This document shows, one piece after another, positions 1-7,175 of a DNA stretch of 64,000 nt. The notes beneath the pieces were generated by a model. That model was not told the origin of the DNA. It saw only the letters and a list, made by a program, of their open reading frames with translations, and did not search any database. A program made the translations under genes and the position numbers. Origin of the DNA: Candidatus Binataceae bacterium (GTDB lineage Bacteria; Desulfobacterota; Binatia; Binatales; Binataceae); the NCBI GenBank assembly GCA_035508495.1, contig DATJMX010000035.1, positions 1 to 64,000 of the forward strand, given 5' to 3'. The first letter of the stretch is position 1, and the number at the start of each line of letters is the position of its first letter.

Positions 1-564
1 GGCCGGGTCGAAGATCGACTTCTGTCCGAAGAGCACGATCGCGCAAAGCAAAATGATGAGCGCGACCGAGATCCCCTCGAGTATCAGCATCAGGATGCTT
101 GACAGCTGGATGTCCTTATATGCCAGCAGCCAGATCGTGAAGCCGCACAGCGCGAACAACATCAGTTGCGGGATGTGGATTCCGATCATGTCGAGCAGCG
201 TGCTGGCAAAGATCGTGAACCCGGTCATGCCGGCGGTGCCGATAAACAGGTAGGCCCATATCAGGCACCATCCGGAGACGTTGCCGGAGGTCGTGCCGAG
301 CCCCATCACCGTATAGCCGTACATCGAGCCCGCCGCGCTCGAGCGCTTGGCGAACTGGTTCAGGTTGAGCGCCACGAACAGCAGCATCACGGTGCCGAAC
401 AGGTAGGAGAGCCAGCTCGCGTTGCCGGCGCTGCTGTACATCAAGGGTACGATCAGCGCCGCCGTCATCGTGGGCGAGATCAGTGCGATCGCCATTGCGC
501 TAACTTCGCTGAAGTTGAGACAATTCGATCGCAACCCGGATTTGGATACGTCGCTGTTTGCCAT
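1..564 (-). CDS. APC-superfamily amino acid/amine permease, 3' end outside window
   Basis: Read directly from the reverse strand: 188 codons, open to the window edge, starting at ATG 564-562 with a GGAG-type ribosome site just upstream. The visible protein is very hydrophobic. After about 15 polar residues there are at least four membrane spans, with the Ser/Gly/Ala-rich loop (KRSSAAGSMYGY) that follows TM2 in APC transporters. Such proteins import amino acids or polyamines by proton symport in the inner membrane. It is divergent from a glutamine amidotransferase, and a copper amine oxidase lies 20 kb away, so an amine or amino acid substrate is plausible, but specificity cannot be read here. 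The C-terminal half is missing only because the window ends. Confidence 0.8.
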   Translation of the reverse strand, partial: MANSDVSKSGLRSNCLNFSEVSAMAIALISPTMTAALIVPLMYSSAGNASWLSYLFGTVMLLFVALNLNQFAKRSSAAGSMYGYTVMGLGTTSGNVSGWCLIWAYLFIGTAGMTGFTIFASTLLDMIGIHIPQLMLFALCGFTIWLLAYKDIQLSSILMLILEGISVALIILLCAIVLFGQKSIFDPA

Positions 565-575
565 AAAAACTCCGT

Positions 576-648
576 TTGCCTCTCGGGCAACTCTGCGGTT
601 GTTGCCTCAAAGGCAACGCTCTGCAATCATTGTGCCCTGTTGGCAACA
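576..648. promoter_or_regulatory. Three tandem TTGCC-N5-GGCAA inverted repeats (candidate operator array)
   Basis: Three inverted repeats of the same design lie just upstream of the permease start: 576-590 (TTGCC, 5 nt, GGCAA), 601-617 (GTTGCC, 5 nt, GGCAAC) and 632-646 (TGCC, 5 nt, GGCA, with one outer base degenerate). A perfect palindrome TGTTGGCAACA overlaps the third at 638-648. Centres are 26 and 30 bases apart. Repeated, similarly spaced dyads in a divergent intergenic region are typical of a dimeric transcription factor; which one is unknown. Confidence 0.55.
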
Positions 649-785
649 TCGCCATTAATCAAGCGCGACGTGCGATCTTTAAGCGCAACCCCTGCCCTGA
701 GCGGCCCGCTGATGCTGCCGCGACAGGCAGATGCCCGGCAGGCGAACAGCGCCCAAGTTGCCAAAGACGGTCATGGAGACGGTGG

Positions 786-1535
786 ATGAAATCAGCTATC
801 GCGATCAGATACGTACACTTCGAGGACCTCGGCACATTTGAGCAGCCGCTGCGACAGGCGGGGTTCGACGTGCATTACATCGAGGCAGCTGACGGCAAAC
901 TGGATGAGGCCAAATGCCTCGCCGCTGACATCTTGTTTTCTCTGGGTGGACCAATCGGCGCGTACGAAGACGATGCTTATCCGATGCTCAAGCCGATCCT
1001 CGCGATGCTCGAGCGGCGCATCGCGGCCGACTTGCCGACGGTTGGAATCTGCCTCGGGGCGCAGCTGCTTTCGCGGGCGCTCGGCGCGCATGTGTACCCT
1101 GGCGCGGGCAAAGAAATCGGATGGTCGCCGATTAGGCTGACGGAGTTCGGCGCCGCCTCTTCCCTGCGCAATTTCGGCTCGACTCCCGTCCTGCATTGGC
1201 ATGGCGACACCTTCGATTTGCCGCACGGCGGCACGCTGCTGGCCTCGACCGAACGCTACGCAAACCAGGCGTTCAGCTTCGGCCACAAGGTTCTCGGCTT
1301 GCAGTTTCATCCCGAGGTGACGGCGCGAGGGCTCGAGCGATGGTTCATCGGACATGCGTGCGAGATCGCCGCCACGAGCGGCATCGACGTTCCGTCGCTG
1401 CGTGCACAATCAACCCGCTTCGCGTCGGAGCTCGAGGCAGCATCGCAGAAATTCCTTGTGGAATGGCTTGGCCAATGCGGTATAGGCGGTATAGAAGGTG
1501 CCCAAGATGTCGACGGTCGGGTGATGCGCAGATAG
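786..1535 (+). CDS. Class I glutamine amidotransferase (GMP synthase-like GATase domain protein)
   Basis: A 249-residue stand-alone GATase1 domain. The nucleophile elbow GICLGAQ places the catalytic Cys at 89, and the FHPEV motif supplies His174 and Glu176, so the hydrolytic triad is complete. Such proteins release ammonia from glutamine or hydrolyse gamma-glutamyl amides; without a fused synthetase the acceptor is unknown. The ATG at 786 was chosen because GGAGAC lies 5 to 10 bases upstream; the reading frame extends further 5' but that part has no protein-like character. The gene is divergent from the APC permease, which would fit a gamma-glutamylated amine or amino acid pathway (inference only). 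Confidence 0.8.
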   Translation: MKSAIAIRYVHFEDLGTFEQPLRQAGFDVHYIEAADGKLDEAKCLAADILFSLGGPIGAYEDDAYPMLKPILAMLERRIAADLPTVGICLGAQLLSRALGAHVYPGAGKEIGWSPIRLTEFGAASSLRNFGSTPVLHWHGDTFDLPHGGTLLASTERYANQAFSFGHKVLGLQFHPEVTARGLERWFIGHACEIAATSGIDVPSLRAQSTRFASELEAASQKFLVEWLGQCGIGGIEGAQDVDGRVMRR

Positions 1536-1542
1536 CGCGGGA

Positions 1543-1569
1543 TTGACATCGATTTGATCGGCGTATAGC
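1543..1569 (+). promoter_or_regulatory. Possible sigma70-type promoter, TTGACA-N15-TATAGC
   Basis: TTGACA at 1543-1548 and TATAGC at 1564-1569 are separated by 15 bases, which is shorter than optimal. A start of transcription near 1576 would leave only two or three bases before the ATG at 1579, so the message would be essentially leaderless. Confidence 0.35.
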
Positions 1570-1578
1570 CGGTTAGGC

Positions 1579-2049
1579 ATGCGAGCCTCGCGGTTCAAAA
1601 TTTCCGGACGCCTGTTGCTGGCCGGGGCAGTCGCGCTGGTTGGTCTGACGGCGTCACTGACGGTGGTTGGTATTGGGCCGCGCACGACGGAGGTGGTAGG
1701 CATCGGCGCCATCACTATCGCGACCAGCGATATCAAGCCCGGCAGCGTGAAGTTCTATTCCTATCAAGGCGCCTCGGGCGACAAGATTCGTTTCCTGCTC
1801 TCGCGCGACGAGACCGGCGACGTGCGCGCCGCGATTGACGCATGCCAGCGCTGTTACACTTTTCACAAAGGCTACACCGCCTCACGCGACGGCTACTTGA
1901 TCTGCCGGCTCTGCGGTAATCGCTACAAGCTCAGTGACAAGACGCTGGGTATAGCCACGTGCAATCCGGTCAAACTGCCGATCCGAAAGAACGGCGACAC
2001 CGTGCAGGTCAATTCGAACGACCTCGAACACAATCGCTCGATGTTCTAG
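1579..2049 (+). CDS. DUF2318 (FtrD-like) membrane-associated metal/Fe-S protein
   Basis: A 156-residue protein with one N-terminal membrane anchor (about residues 11-32) and a periplasmic domain carrying paired cysteines: CQRC near residue 90 and CRLC near 111, plus a later Cys. This is the pattern of the DUF2318 family, which includes FtrD of ferrous iron uptake systems. The family is described as iron-sulfur containing or metal binding; the exact metal cannot be read from sequence. The remnant of a CopD-family copper protein follows immediately, so a role in metal handling is likely. There is no clear ribosome site; see the promoter entry for possible leaderless expression. Confidence 0.7.
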   Translation: MRASRFKISGRLLLAGAVALVGLTASLTVVGIGPRTTEVVGIGAITIATSDIKPGSVKFYSYQGASGDKIRFLLSRDETGDVRAAIDACQRCYTFHKGYTASRDGYLICRLCGNRYKLSDKTLGIATCNPVKLPIRKNGDTVQVNSNDLEHNRSMF

Positions 2050-2055
2050 ATAGCG

Positions 2056-2987
2056 ATGGATCCGAGCCAGACGGCGATTGAGATCGAGGCGCCGGCGCGC
2101 GTCTCGTCGGTGCGCGGCTTGCGTTGCTGCTGCTGCTCGGCAGCATGCCCGCGACGACGGGAGTTTTTGTCGTCTTCGGAATGTCGCATCCTGAGCTCGC
2201 GCTGAACTTCTGTCATCCGCTGGAAAGCGCGGTGGCCGCCGCGCCGATTCTGCTCGCGCGCCCGGCCCTCGCTGCGCTCAGGCCTTCGTTCGTTGAATTC
2301 GAACTCGCGCGGCGTCCGGCCGAAACACGGCCTTCTGAATTTTCGCCCGAGCCTGAAGGTCCGCCACCCGAATGGGGCTGCCTAATCGGCACGTATACTG
2401 ACATCTGGTTTTGCGATTGCGCCAAGCGCGGCTCTTTGCGCGCCGCAATCTCTCGCTCGTGCCGGATCAGGCCGGCAGAAATGGGTTCATTCGCGGGCGT
2501 CGGGTCCTTGAATTCCTGATCTCGCTCGAGTGGGAGAAGGGTTTCGGCGATTTGCCGAAATCCATGGCTCGGACCCTCGTCGCGTTCTGGATGATCGTGT
2601 GGCGCGCAAAGCCACCCGAGGATTGGTTCGAGCGCGCCGCGGCGCGGGTCTCCAAGGCCGCGCTCTGGGCAGTCGTCGCGATTGTCGCCAGCGGGAGCTA
2701 CCTCGCGTACCTCGGACTCGGCTTCGACCTCGACCATCTGCTCTACTCGTCTTACGGCCGTACACTGATGGTCAAGATCGCGATCTTCGCCGCGGTGCTG
2801 CCCTTCGGCGCTTACAATCGCTTCTGGCTGATCCCGCAGATCGACACGGCGCCGCCGCGCCGCGCGCTGCTGCGTAATGTCGGGATTGAAGCGTTGATCA
2901 TTGCGGCTCCTGTTCGCGACGATGCTCGCCAACACGCCGCCGACTCATCCGCACGTGATGACGCCGGGGATGACGATGACGATGTGA
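2056..2987 (+). pseudogene. Frameshifted CopD-family copper resistance membrane protein remnant
   Basis: Recognisable CopD sequence is scattered over three frames. From about 2411 the frame gives a conserved membrane region (ARVSKAALWAVVAIVASGSY, then YGRTLMVKIAIF and the AYNRFWLIP stretch). Near 2905 it must shift by one base to give the usual ending LLFATMLANTPPTHPH and a stop at 2985-2987. Another shift near 2400 is needed to join the hydrophobic N-terminal part (about 2106-2400) to the rest. CopD proteins are multi-span inner-membrane proteins linked to copper import or resistance. At least two frame breaks argue for a decayed gene, although indel errors in the assembly could also produce them. 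Confidence 0.6.
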
Positions 2988-3238
2988 CGCCAATCCGCGC
3001 ATCCGGTATTTTCTTCACGATCAAGCCGACTAACCGTCTTCAATTGAATGCTTAATTAGCTGATTGGAGTTGGAATAGGCAGGCGAGCGCGGCTATACTT
3101 GCGCGCGATGGCGTTAGTCACCGCGCCGGGCTCGAGCGGGGCAGCTCGGGCAGCGGCGTTTTTCAATTCAGCGACCGCGGTCCATCGCCGGGTACGGTTC
3201 ATCCCGGACCGCTCACTCTCACGAGCGACATCTCAACT

Positions 3239-3640
3239 ATGAGTTCACGACGCTTCACTGTTGGGCGCGCGCCGACCTGTGACATTCCAATCGCCGATGA
3301 TTCGGTGAGCCGGGTCCATGCCGAAATCGTGATCCTGGGCACGGATCGGATGCTGGTGCGCGACCTGGGCAGCCAGAATGGCACCGTACTGCTCCGCCAG
3401 GGGCGCGAGTTCAAGCTCGGCGAGGAAACGATTTACCTGACCGACACCCTGCGCTTTGGCGAGGTGACATTGCTCGCGCGCGAGGTTTACGAGGCGCTAC
3501 CTGCCGAGCAACCTGTGCCCGCCGCGGTCGTCCAACGTCCGGCACGCGGAAAACCGTCGAGTGGTGGCGCTGTAATGGTGAGATGCGACTGCGGAGCGGT
3601 CAAACCTCGCGGCCAGCAATGTCCAGTGTGCGGTGAGTAA
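3239..3640 (+). CDS. FHA domain protein with C-terminal zinc ribbon (FHA1)
   Basis: 133 residues. A forkhead-associated domain fills about residues 1-85, with the FTVGRAPTCDIPI, SVSRVHAEI and GSQNGT motifs that form the phosphothreonine-binding loops. The C-terminus has a four-cysteine knuckle (CDCG, then CPVCG). FHA domains bind phosphothreonine on partners, and this one opens a cluster that ends with a Ser/Thr kinase and a PP2C phosphatase. The ATG at 3239 is the only ATG after the in-frame stop at 3053, but coding-like sequence continues upstream of it and the ribosome site is weak, so an earlier unusual start is possible. Confidence 0.8.
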   Translation: MSSRRFTVGRAPTCDIPIADDSVSRVHAEIVILGTDRMLVRDLGSQNGTVLLRQGREFKLGEETIYLTDTLRFGEVTLLAREVYEALPAEQPVPAAVVQRPARGKPSSGGAVMVRCDCGAVKPRGQQCPVCGE

Positions 3641-3669
3641 CCGCAGGTCAGAAAGGGAGTCACGTTTCG

Positions 3670-4527
3670 ATGAGTCAGCCACAGCAAGTCGCGCCTGTCC
3701 GAGCGCCGCAGCCCCCGGCCGGAAGCGCTCCGGCGGCCTCGCCACAGAATACCCTGAATCAGCTTTGGGCGGTTCCCGATCGGCGCACCGTGATGATGAT
3801 CTCGGTCGGCGCGGCAATCGTTTTCATCCTGCTGCTCACGGCGATCTTTCCCAAGGACAGTCACGGTGCCGAGATCTTGACCGATCACAGCAAGTACTCG
3901 CACTTCCCCTACCCGTTCACGATTCAGAACCTCGAGCACATCCTGTTTTTTATCGGACTCGGCGAGCTGTTTGTGCGCTGGCGCGTCGCGTCGCGCGAGC
4001 ATGAGTTCGCCGAGATGCATTTACTGCCCGAGGACCAGGAAACGGTGCTCACGCACGGCGATCTCGGCCCTATTCGCCGCCGCGTCGCGCATATGTTCGG
4101 ACGCGAGCACGGTTTTCTGCCCTATCTGATCGACGTATCGATTCTGCAATTCCAGTCGGGGCGCTCAATCGAGCAAGTCGTCGGCGTGATGAATTCGAGC
4201 CTCGAGCTGATCGAGCATCGCGTCGATCTGCGCTACGGCCTCATTCGCTATATCGCGTGGCTGATCCCGACGGTCGGCTTTATCGGCACGGTCGTGGGGC
4301 TCGGCGGATCGCTCGCGCTGGTGCCGCAGAACGGCAATATCTCGATTTACGAAATCGCGCAGGCGCTCTCGCTCGGATTCAACTGCACGATGGTCGCGCT
4401 GATGGAAAGCGCGATCCTCGTGTTCGTGCTCTATCTCGCCCAGGAGAAAGAAGAGACCGCGATCAATCTCGCGGGCACTTACACGCTGCGCAATCTGATC
4501 AACCGGCTTTACGAGGAGCCGAAGTGA
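3670..4527 (+). CDS. MotA/TolQ/ExbB-like proton channel subunit
   Basis: 285 residues with four membrane segments at about 40-60, 83-103, 193-218 and 235-257. The signature of the MotA/TolQ/ExbB family, IPTVGFIGTVVGLGGSL, spans residues 199-215, followed by a last helix rich in small and polar residues. In this family a pentamer surrounds two ExbD/MotB-type helices and converts ion flow into mechanical work. The N-terminal 35 residues are Pro/Ala/Gln rich. A good ribosome site (AAAGGGAG) precedes the ATG. The gene sits directly upstream of two ExbD-like genes, and only one base separates its stop from the next start. Confidence 0.85.
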   Translation: MSQPQQVAPVRAPQPPAGSAPAASPQNTLNQLWAVPDRRTVMMISVGAAIVFILLLTAIFPKDSHGAEILTDHSKYSHFPYPFTIQNLEHILFFIGLGELFVRWRVASREHEFAEMHLLPEDQETVLTHGDLGPIRRRVAHMFGREHGFLPYLIDVSILQFQSGRSIEQVVGVMNSSLELIEHRVDLRYGLIRYIAWLIPTVGFIGTVVGLGGSLALVPQNGNISIYEIAQALSLGFNCTMVALMESAILVFVLYLAQEKEETAINLAGTYTLRNLINRLYEEPK

Positions 4528-4528
4528 A

Positions 4529-5137
4529 GTGAAGCCGCGCAATCGCGAGGTCAGTATCTTCAACATGTCGGTGCTCGATCTTTTGACGGGCGCCCTGGGA
4601 GCATTCTGCTTCCTGACCCTCGCGCTCTTCCCCTACTACTTCAAAGCGACAGGAGCTTCGGCGGGAATCAGCAGTACCGATGCGAACCAGGCCAAGAAGG
4701 CTGCAGAGCAGCTTAAAGAGATCAACCTCAAGCTGAAGAGCCAGCTCGCGACCGCCAAGGCGAACCAGGCGGGGATGCCGCCGTTCGCGATGGCGTCGCT
4801 CTTCGCGTCTCCGCCGAACGCGCCCAACTCATGCGGCGCGCTCCAGGTTACCGATTATTCGGGCCCGGGTGGACAGCAAGCCGTAAAGCTCCTGCCCACG
4901 GCCGGCAGCAACGGCTACGACACTGGTCTCGATCTGTTCCTGCTGGCTCCCGGCGACTACTCAATCACAGTGACGGCCTACGCCACCGGCTTGCCCTGTT
5001 CACTTTGGATGACGGTGAATGGCGCTACCGGCCAGACTCAAACTTCGACTGTAATGAATACCACGGCAGCCGCGAGCTACACGCTGAAATTCTCAGTCGC
5101 GGCCGCGGATCTATCATTCGCCCAGGTAATGAAGTGA
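4529..5137 (+). CDS. ExbD/MotB-like single-span partner protein, paralogue 1
   Basis: 202 residues, GTG start one base after the stop of the channel gene, so translation is probably coupled. A short basic N-terminus is followed by the conserved NMSVLDLLTGALGA stretch. Asp17 at the membrane entrance and a single helix to about residue 38 match the layout of ExbD/MotB subunits, in which that Asp carries protons. Then come a coiled-coil-like segment (about 50-80), a short MPPF motif and a periplasmic beta-rich domain. There is no OmpA-type peptidoglycan domain, unlike MotB or ZorB. The first 40 residues are identical to the next gene's product. Confidence 0.65.
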   Translation: MKPRNREVSIFNMSVLDLLTGALGAFCFLTLALFPYYFKATGASAGISSTDANQAKKAAEQLKEINLKLKSQLATAKANQAGMPPFAMASLFASPPNAPNSCGALQVTDYSGPGGQQAVKLLPTAGSNGYDTGLDLFLLAPGDYSITVTAYATGLPCSLWMTVNGATGQTQTSTVMNTTAAASYTLKFSVAAADLSFAQVMK

Positions 5138-5199
5138 GAATGTTCGACCAGTGGTGAACGAGCGGTCACAAAGAGCTATCGAGCCAAGGGCAGCGGGCA

Positions 5200-5319
5200 A
5201 TGAAACCGCGTAATCGCGAGGTCAGTATCTTCAACATGTCGGTGCTCGACTTGTTGACGGGCGCGCTCGGCGCGTTCTGCTTCCTGACGCTCGCGCTCTT
5301 TCCGTACTACTTCAAAGCC
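5200..5319 (+). repeat. 120-bp coding duplication matching 4529-4648
   Basis: By eye the two 120-base segments that encode the first 40 residues of the ExbD-like paralogues differ at about 14 positions. One is GTG versus ATG at the start codon and the rest are synonymous. The match ends abruptly at the end of the membrane helix. Confidence 0.8.
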
Positions 5320-5799
5320 CAGGGCGCCGCGGCGTCGCCCGCGCCGCAGCCGTCGCCGGGCACGAATATCGCCGAGCTGCAGGCCGAGAATAATAGCCTG
5401 ACCGAGCAGATCGCGGCCGAAAAATCGTCGGGCAAGCAGATGCCGCCGTTTGTGCTGATGTCGATAGGCTCCTATTTCGCCAGCACCGGCAACACCTGCG
5501 CAACTTTCAGTTTGACGGGGATTACTCCACCGGCAGGGGCGCCGGCCGCCGGCTATCGCCCGACCGGCAACCAGACTCCGGATGGCCGATTCTACGGCTA
5601 CTACCTCTTTCTCCAGCGCGTCGGCCAGTATGGAATCGACGTGAACGCTGCTCCAATCGGGGCGGGCGAATGCCATGTTACGATCGACGTGGAAGGAATC
5701 GCTAACAGCAATAAGGAAAAGATCATCACGCAGCAGCAATCGCTGCATTTCGATTACCAAATCACGGGCGATGATTTTCCCTCGAGTCTTTTTGATTGA
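5200..5799 (+). CDS. ExbD/MotB-like single-span partner protein, paralogue 2
   Basis: 199 residues. Residues 1-40 are identical to those of the preceding paralogue, including Asp17 and the single membrane helix, while the periplasmic part is diverged, keeping only a heptad-like segment (about 56-76), the MPPF motif and a beta-rich domain with two Cys. Two different ExbD-type proteins behind one ExbB-like protein suggest a heteromeric stator in which both copies present the same helix to the channel and different outer domains to the periplasm. The ATG at 5200 follows a GGGCAG stretch. Confidence 0.65.
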   Translation: MKPRNREVSIFNMSVLDLLTGALGAFCFLTLALFPYYFKAQGAAASPAPQPSPGTNIAELQAENNSLTEQIAAEKSSGKQMPPFVLMSIGSYFASTGNTCATFSLTGITPPAGAPAAGYRPTGNQTPDGRFYGYYLFLQRVGQYGIDVNAAPIGAGECHVTIDVEGIANSNKEKIITQQQSLHFDYQITGDDFPSSLFD

Positions 5800-5812
5800 A
5801 GGTGGATGAACG

Positions 5813-6388
5813 ATGGCAATGACGAGATGCAGTCACGGTCACTTTTTCGATGCCGCCAAGCACACTTCCTGTCCCTATTGCGGTGTCGGCGCTGACGTCG
5901 AAGGCAAGACGCGCCGCGTTCCCGACAATGCGGGCGCTGCCGCGAGCGCGTCTTCCCCTGCCCCTGTCGCGCCTATTCCCGCGTCCAGTCCAACGCCGAG
6001 CGTGGAGCCGGGCGCCACGCGCGCCGTTTATCGCGACGCCGCCAGCGGGATCAGTCCGGTTATCGGATGGCTCGTCTGCGTTGAGGGGCCCGACAAAGGC
6101 CGCGACTACCGAATCCATAGCGAGAAGAACTTCATCGGGCGCAGCGCTACGATGGACATCGCGGTCACCGGCGACGAGAGCGTCTCGCGCGAGAAGCACG
6201 CTTCAGTCGCTTACGATCCCAAGCGCCGCGCGACCTGGATTCTGCCCGGCGAAGCCGCGGGGCTCGTCTATCTCAACGATCAATTGGTCAACACCCCGAT
6301 GAAACTCGCGCCGCGCGATATCGTCGAGGTCGGCAAAACCAAGCTGATGTTCTGGCCGCTCTGTGACGACAAATTTCATTGGGACTGA
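5813..6388 (+). CDS. FHA domain protein with N-terminal zinc ribbon (FHA2)
   Basis: 191 residues. The N-terminus (CSHGHFFDAAKHTSCPYCG) is a treble-clef-like zinc knuckle of the kind seen on FHA proteins in kinase/phosphatase clusters. A Pro/Ala/Ser linker (about 40-70) leads to an FHA domain at about 85-185, with an FIGRS strand, SVSREKHA (phosphothreonine loop) and a VYLND segment in place of the usual N-G. It presumably docks on proteins phosphorylated by the kinase encoded downstream. Its end overlaps the phosphatase start by 26 bases, indicating a single transcript. Confidence 0.8.
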   Translation: MAMTRCSHGHFFDAAKHTSCPYCGVGADVEGKTRRVPDNAGAAASASSPAPVAPIPASSPTPSVEPGATRAVYRDAASGISPVIGWLVCVEGPDKGRDYRIHSEKNFIGRSATMDIAVTGDESVSREKHASVAYDPKRRATWILPGEAAGLVYLNDQLVNTPMKLAPRDIVEVGKTKLMFWPLCDDKFHWD

Positions 6389-7163
6389 CGGCCTCGTCTA
6401 CGCCCCGGGCAACGCCCAGGATGTAGGCAAGCGCAGCGATCAGCAGGATTCGTTCGGTTTTTCCGATCCGCGAGACGCCGGATTCATGGCGCACGGCGGG
6501 ATGCTCGCGATCGTTGCCGACGGCATGGGCGGGATGGCGCACGGCGCGGAAGCAAGTCAGATCGCGGTGCGCACCTTCCTTGCGCAATATGCCGGCAAGC
6601 AGCCGGGCGAGGCTGTGACACAGGCCCTCGCGCGGGCCTTGGAAGCGGCAGATCGTGCAGTGTACGAATTTGCCGCATCGGTCGGGCTCCAGCGCGATGT
6701 CGGCTCGACGCTGATCGCGACCGCATTTACGCCCGCCGGAATGTATTGGACGTCGGTCGGTGACAGCTCGCTCTATCTGCTGCGCAACGCGCGCGTGGAG
6801 CGGCTCAACCGTCCGCACACTCTGAGTGAACGGCTTGCCGAGCTGGTGAAGCGCGGTGAGATGTCCGAAGAGGAAGCGGCGATCGATCCCGATCGCGACG
6901 CGCTCACGAGCTACGTCGGCGCGGGCGGTATTCCTGAAGTTGATGCATCGGTTGAAGGGCTGGCGCTGACGCCTGGCGACATGATCATCCTGTGCAGCGA
7001 CGGTCTGTACCGCGCCCTCGATGTTGAAGAGATCGCGCGGATCGCATCGTCAGCCGCCGACGGACAGCGCGCCGCCGACGCGCTCATCGCGCAAGCGCTT
7101 GCGCGTGAACTGCCGCGTCAGGATAACGTTACTGTTCTCTGCGTTGGGGTTTTGGAGCAGTAG
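6363..7163 (+). CDS. PP2C-family Ser/Thr protein phosphatase
   Basis: 266 residues forming one PPM/PP2C domain. Metal-binding acidic residues appear in the QQDSFG (Asp29) and VADGMGG (Asp53) motifs, with SVGDSSLYLLR, LCSDGL and a final RQDNVTV motif. It would dephosphorylate targets of the adjacent kinase in the cytoplasm; there is no membrane segment. GTG start at 6363 inside the end of the FHA2 gene; about 30 residues before the first PP2C motif are normal for the family. Known FHA-PP2C-kinase trios (for example the threonine phosphorylation pathway of type VI secretion) give the precedent. Confidence 0.85.
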   Translation: MTTNFIGTDGLVYAPGNAQDVGKRSDQQDSFGFSDPRDAGFMAHGGMLAIVADGMGGMAHGAEASQIAVRTFLAQYAGKQPGEAVTQALARALEAADRAVYEFAASVGLQRDVGSTLIATAFTPAGMYWTSVGDSSLYLLRNARVERLNRPHTLSERLAELVKRGEMSEEEAAIDPDRDALTSYVGAGGIPEVDASVEGLALTPGDMIILCSDGLYRALDVEEIARIASSAADGQRAADALIAQALARELPRQDNVTVLCVGVLEQ

Positions 7164-7175
7164 AGAGGCGACGAG

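Noticed and set aside
792..1409. Reverse-strand frame opposite the glutamine amidotransferase
   Set aside because: Shadow of the real gene; low complexity, Arg-rich, no family motifs.
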